A stretch of DNA of 64,000 bases. Source: Oegoconia quadripuncta (Eukaryota; Arthropoda; Insecta; Lepidoptera; Autostichidae). The position numbers and the translations under genes were made by a program. The notes under the pieces are model-generated. The model had not been told where the DNA came from. It searched no databases and saw only the letters and a program-made list of their open reading frames with translations. Location of the stretch: contig OX438743.1 of assembly GCA_949316235.1 (NCBI GenBank), positions 24,921,771 to 24,985,770 of the forward strand. Direction: 5' to 3'. Of the stretch, positions 60,038-64,000 are shown in pieces; positions within the stretch are counted from its first letter, which is position 1, and each line of letters opens with the position of its first letter.

Positions 60038-60127
60038 ACGAGAGGTTGCGGGTTTGATCCCCAGCGGGGTACATGTCTAAGTACTCGGTTTGGTTGATGG
60101 TAGGGCATTTTAAATGTCCGCCTGGCT
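60038..60127 (+). repeat. SINE S1, head fragment
   Basis: gaggttgcgggtttgatccc, gtactcggtttggttgatgg and atgtccgcctggct; B box mutated to gtttgatccc. Preceded by a T-rich run. Confidence 0.75.
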
Positions 60128-60502
60128 TTATTTTATCGTATAAATGTTATTTATAGTTACTTTAGTTGACCATAATGGAAGATTTTTGAACAAGATGCGA
60201 GTTCGGAGTGATCCAATGGATGGAGTTGCTTACTGAGTCATAGGCCTGATTATTTGTCAGACCTTCGGCAGACCAAAGTCAAAGTCCTCATCGTGACAGT
60301 TGGATGACAGACAACATTCCTACCACATATTCTCCTTGACCGCTTAACAATTTACGCAGTGATTCAATTAATTCCAGTTATAAGCACCTGCTTAGACGGC
60401 CACATCAACGATCACACTATATGGTAGTGTTAGCGAAGTTTCTGTGGCGTTTGTCAGTCACTATCCTAACCCAGAGCTGGACCTATAGACAAGTGGCAAA
60501 CG

Positions 60503-60801
60503 TTTCTATAACGATAAACGCTAACGCTACAGAGGGCGGAGTGTGAGTTTTGTTTCGACTATACTTTACTACCGCGTTCCCGTTTACGTGACGATTTGTA
60601 TGAAGAAATGTGCAGCGCCTCTAGCGGATAGTCAGCAAAACGATTTTTTTCATAGATACTTTTTGCGTAAAAAGTTAAAAACGAGACAAAACTCGCACTT
60701 CGCACACAGTTCTCGCAGCTGAGTGGTTGTCAACTTTATATGACTTATTGACATCCAATCAGCTGCGAGATATGAAACGTTAGCGTTTGTCGTTATAGAA
60801 A
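60503..60801. mobile_element. MITE family D with a family B MITE nested inside
   Basis: 24-bp inverted ends (tttctataacgataaacgct...) at 60503-60526 and 60778-60801 differ at one base. An internal tctcgcagctg inverted pair sits at 60711 and 60760. The family B element (60530-60709) interrupts it near the left end. Confidence 0.75.
60530..60709 (+). mobile_element. MITE family B, copy 4 (internal deletion)
   Basis: Same ends as the other B copies, but 14 or so bases of the right inverted repeat (cgcgaacgcgatgg) are missing, shortening that arm. Nested in family D. Confidence 0.8.
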
Positions 60802-60807
60802 GTCAAG

Positions 60808-61160
60808 GTCAGAGTCAAAAAATATTTATTTCGTAGGATAAAGATTATCACTTGAAAACGTCACATTTTTTATCTTAATATTAAAATTATTGACATTATT
60901 GCTCATTCGCAAAGCAGATTCCCCAGAGAAGAACGAGCAAGAGACTCAAGGGTTGCTCTTTTAAATAAGTTTGGTTTAAAAATTATATTGTATAATTAGG
61001 CTGAATATCGCCGAGCGGTCTATGTCCATGCTTGCTTATCATCCAGATAGTCAGAAATTTTATAATAGCCTTTGGTAAATAATGTCTGTTTTATGATGGT
61101 TTTGAATTTATTTATTTCAAGGTAAATTTTGAATGTCCACTGGAACCTTATTATAAAAGA
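60808..61160 (-). repeat. CR1/Jockey-like LINE 3' end, inverted
   Basis: Reverse of 58345-58665: the minus strand encodes [20 protein letters not shown], then LDDKQAWT and stop, followed by the conserved tail and aaatatttatttcgtagg on the + strand. Confidence 0.82.
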
Positions 61161-61321
61161 AACGCTCGCCACTTGGCTAGGTGGGCAGATCCAAGAATTA
61201 TCCCACTGCCTCGCATAGAATTTCATCGTTTCGGAAAAGATAGTGAACAGATGCATATCACCGAAAACAGACATCATTCCATCATTCCATGCCTTTAGCT
61301 GAATATTTTTGAAATTAGCCA

Positions 61322-61690
61322 CAGATTCACTGAACTCAAAGATACAACATAACAGTGTCACGATGTGTTAGTGTACCCAGAAGTGCTGGCTCCTAACTAA
61401 CAGCCTCTATCCAGCTAAGATTATAGTAGAGACAACGTTTTACTTATAATCGGTTTTAATTTGCCGGTGCGTGGTCTCCACTCGAGAACTTTAATGCCCC
61501 ACCGACCATCACTTGCTGGAAATATCAGAAAGAAAAAGAAAGAAAGAAACTGGTTATTCGCCACTTCGACACATATACAACTATTGTTAGACAAATAAAA
61601 TAACAGTACACTCAGATAAGTGTCGCAGCAGTGAAAGGGAAACGACTCAGCTTTATGCTGAGTTTATATAGCTCAGCGCTGGCTTACTGT
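61322..61690 (-). repeat. Left arm of a 2-kb-apart inverted repeat
   Basis: Matches 63420-63780 in inverse: agatacaacataacagtgt, agtgtacccagaagtgctgg, gagacaacgttttacttata, ggtctccactcgagaacttt, ccacttcgacacatatacaa, gataagtgtcgcagcagtg. Probably the 3' end of an unidentified non-LTR element, two copies head to head. Confidence 0.75.
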
Positions 61691-61915
61691 CGCACCCTGA
61701 GCAGACCGTCGCTTGTTGCATAAAGACAGGACATTACTGTTATAGGTATAAGAATATTAAGAATAATATGTTTTGTTAATGTATTTTTATATATTTTAAG
61801 TATCGCCCTATGTCTGCAATAAAAAACTTTAAATTGGTTTTTCCTTCCGAGGGTTTGCTGGAAGAAATCACCGTAAGCCTTCTTTATCCATATTTGTCCA
61901 TTATGAAATTCGGCC

Positions 61916-62400
61916 TCCGTGGTTCTATATAAACAACATTGGGTTTACGATTCGGAGGTCGCGGTTCGATCCCCAGCGGGGTACATGTTTAAGTACTCGG
62001 TTTGGTTGGTGGTAGGGTATTTTAAAATATCCGCCTGGCTAGCTACCACCATCTTATCTAAATCTGCCGCGAAGCAGCAATGTTAATAGCACGTTAATAG
62101 ATATGATTATAACACAAGTATTTTTAATGCTTAGCACGGGCACCAGCTGGGAACATACGTTTAGAAATTCTAATGAATATTGCAAGATTTTACCGGTTGT
62201 AAAATACTGTATTTACCCGTGTTTAAAAATAAATTAGTCTTATTCTTATTGTTGTGTTCCAGTTGTCAGAGATAAAATAGCCAGTCCACCAAATGTGTTG
62301 GGGTTTCCGAGTCAATTCGCTTCCACCTTCGACCTCATCTTCACTTAACATCAGATGTGATTGAGGTCAAATACGAATCCGTCGTGCATAAAATAAAAAA
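61916..62400 (+). repeat. SINE S1, near full length, split by about 160-bp insertion
   Basis: Head ggaggtcgcggttcgatccc and body to gcagcaatgttaatagca; interrupted at about 62091-62250 by unrelated AT-rich sequence; then gttgtgttccagttgtcaga to the gtcgtgcataaaat tail. Confidence 0.82.
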
Positions 62401-62888
62401 AATTCGCAATACACACTACGAGGGTTGCATGGAATATTGCCATAATCGGATAAATCCAACTTTTCAGGAAAAAATAAAGTGTGAATAAGTTAATTAATTC
62501 AAAATACGCGAGGAACCATATTGGTTTCTACGTCAAAGGAAAAGGTATTTTTTTACCTAAACTGGCAATATGACGTCCATCTTTCTTTCCTTTTACGAAT
62601 AAATAATAAAAAGTAAATTGCCATATTATGCGTTAATTTGATTATGTAAGTATTTATTGCGGCTTTATTTCAGGGATAATGTTTAAAACTCTGGAACTTA
62701 TTAATCTCTTACAGGGTATGCATACTGGGTCACTTTACAGTAACATTGTATTGCTTTCTTATTTCCTAAATTAATTGACACAATAAATTAATTGATGTGT
62801 TTGTAGCTACATAATTGAACTGTTCTATTTATTAATTGATCTAGTTTTTATTATGACTCGTTCTTGTGCAGAGTGTTTTTTTTTATAC
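62400..62888. other. No recognised feature
   Basis: AT-rich sequence between two SINE S1 fragments. No open frame, RNA gene or repeat match was recognised. Confidence 0.5.
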
Positions 62889-62990
62889 ACAAAATTTAAA
62901 ATGCCCTACCACCAACCAAACCGAGTACTAAACATGTATCCCGCTGGGGATCAAACCCGCGACCTCCGAATCGTAAACTATGTTTACTTG
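62889..62990 (-). repeat. SINE S1, head fragment
   Basis: atttaaaatgccctaccacc, ccgctggggatcaaacccgc, gacctccgaatcgtaaac; ends early before the ccacggaggcgg terminus. Confidence 0.8.
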
Positions 62991-63025
62991 AAACTTAATT
63001 ACTGGTATTTGATATTAACTCGCCT

Positions 63026-63394
63026 TTTTTTTTCTTGACGGGGGGGAAATCTTTAAAAGATACCCAGACTCCTGAGGGAGAGTCTGGATTATGTGGGATT
63101 TTCACCCACTAAAACCCCCCCCCGGTGGTCCTCCTCAGCGCTTGTTGGGGAACACCGGGAACTCAAAGGACCAACTACCGGTGCTCCCCTAGCGCTCCGC
63201 TTAAGCCCCCCCGGGCTGGCCAAGTAGCCGAGCCGCACAAGCTCGCCGATATCGGTTGCAGCGGGACGAGACCACGTCGTACCACCGCTGCCATCCAGTG
63301 AGCCGCCACCACTGGTGAAAGGACGGCCAGAGCCCTCACTCTGACCGCCCACGACCCTGGGCGCCCCTGCTCAGGGGCATTGTCGTGACGCAGA
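63026..63394 (-). mobile_element. Short GC-rich retroposon with 16-bp target duplication
   Basis: Flanked by tgatattaactcgcct at 63010-63025 and 63395-63410. A-tail (T-run on +) at the left. The minus strand is GC-rich and ends in a gtgggattttcacccact inverted context and a cagactctccctcaggagtc hairpin before the tail. No intact protein was found. Looks like a LINE-mobilised short element; the 3' hairpin region recalls lepidopteran R1-type LINE ends (recollection only). Confidence 0.8.
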
Positions 63395-63419
63395 TGATAT
63401 TAACTCGCCTATTCTGGGT

Positions 63420-63780
63420 GCGAGAATAAACCAGTGTTGAGCTATCATCAGCTCAGCATGCTTTTTCTACTGCGACACTTATCTGAGTGTTCTGTTATGT
63501 TATTTGTTTAACAATTGTTGTATATGTGTCGAAGTGGCGAATAAACAGTTTCTTTCTCTTTCTTGCTGATATTTTCAGCAACTGATGATTGGAGGGGCAT
63601 TAAAGTTCTCGAGTGGAGACCGCGCACCGGCAACGTTAGAGCATGAAGGCATGTTAAAACCTATTATAAGTAAAACGTTGTCTCTATTATAATCTTATCT
63701 GGATAGAGGCTGTTAGTTAGGAGACAGCACTTCTGGGTACACTAACACACTGTTATGTTGTATCTTTAAGTGCAGTGAAT
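63420..63780 (+). repeat. Right arm of the inverted repeat with 61322-61690
   Basis: Inverse of the left arm, including ctgcgacacttatctgagtg, gtgtcgaagtggcgaataaa, ctcgagtggagaccgcgcac, taagtaaaacgttgtctcta and gtgtacccagaagtgc complements. Carries a gtttctttctctttctt microsatellite. Confidence 0.75.
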
Positions 63781-63832
63781 ATGTGGCTATTTTCAAAAAT
63801 ATCGAAAATCGAATAACGTACAGCCAAAGGCA

Positions 63833-63990
63833 CGGAATTCCCTTTCAATCCTACAACCTTGGGATCTTCAAGAGCCAGGGTGAGTAGGCATCTAGTGAGA
63901 TCGTGTGCTTCATCTTCGGCCACATCATCACTTTCCATCAGGTGAGATTATGGTCAAACACGTATCCAGTTAAACATAAAAAACATCCTC
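63833..63990 (+). repeat. Repeat with cactttccatcaggtgagat, relative of 57912-58030
   Basis: ccttgggatcttcaagagcc, cttcatcttcggccacatca, tcactttccatcaggtgaga and aacacgtatccagttaaac. Continues to the window edge as an A-rich tail. Confidence 0.65.
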
Positions 63991-64000
63991 GATATGAATC

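Overview
This is a stretch of animal nuclear DNA, almost certainly from an insect and most likely a moth or butterfly. The evidence is two spliced, insect-like host genes with GT-AG introns, very long AT-rich introns, and dense, repeatedly nested transposon debris: tRNA-headed SINEs, MITEs, RTE- and CR1/Jockey-like LINE tails, pogo, Harbinger and Tc1/mariner-like relics, and one intact LTR retrotransposon. The lepidopteran assignment is inference from repeat styles. No bacterial-type operons, CRISPR arrays or confident functional RNA genes were seen.

Host gene 1 (+ strand, 4302-12784) is translation initiation factor eIF5. All nine coding exons can be joined with consistent phase into a 458-residue protein with the N-terminal GAP/zinc-binding half and the C-terminal W2/HEAT half. 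Exon 7 is odd: its last 69 bp and its 5' splice site are repeated five more times immediately downstream. A GC-rich block at about 1930-2133, ending in a good splice donor, is the best candidate for its promoter and 5' leader exon.

Host gene 2 (- strand, 59088 down to 17465) is a ninjurin gene spread over 41.6 kb. Coding exons lie at 58924-59088, 35731-35833, 31627-31746, 27881-27970, 21946-22013 or 21122-21252 (alternatives by phase), 20875-21048 and 17465-17668. The extracellular N-terminus is built from small, acidic, partly frame-neutral cassette exons. The conserved ninjurin helices and two membrane segments come from the last two exons. The terminal exon sits between two inverted copies of the same MITE.

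Most of the rest is mobile DNA, much of it inside ninjurin introns. Layout: 1-619 is the start of a DDE transposase reading frame, intact as far as the window goes. 2147-3184 is a DNA transposon with 285-bp terminal inverted repeats. 18416-19758 is an internally deleted pogo-type element. 24950-25309 is a Harbinger-type MITE. 33190-33718 is a 16-bp minisatellite with higher-order structure. 44085-49753 is a Ty3/Gypsy retrotransposon of CsRn1/Kabuki type with near-identical LTRs, a 4-bp target duplication and intact gag and pol, inserted antisense into ninjurin intron 1. 59.6-64 kb is a mosaic of SINE, LINE and MITE fragments. Three SINE groups recur: S1 (about 330 bp, head resembling a tRNA with an A box and a GGTTCGATCCC B box), S2 (about 265 bp) and S3 (about 220 bp).

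All exon boundaries are reasoned from splice consensus, phase and protein similarity recalled from family knowledge. No database search, RNA evidence or folding was available.
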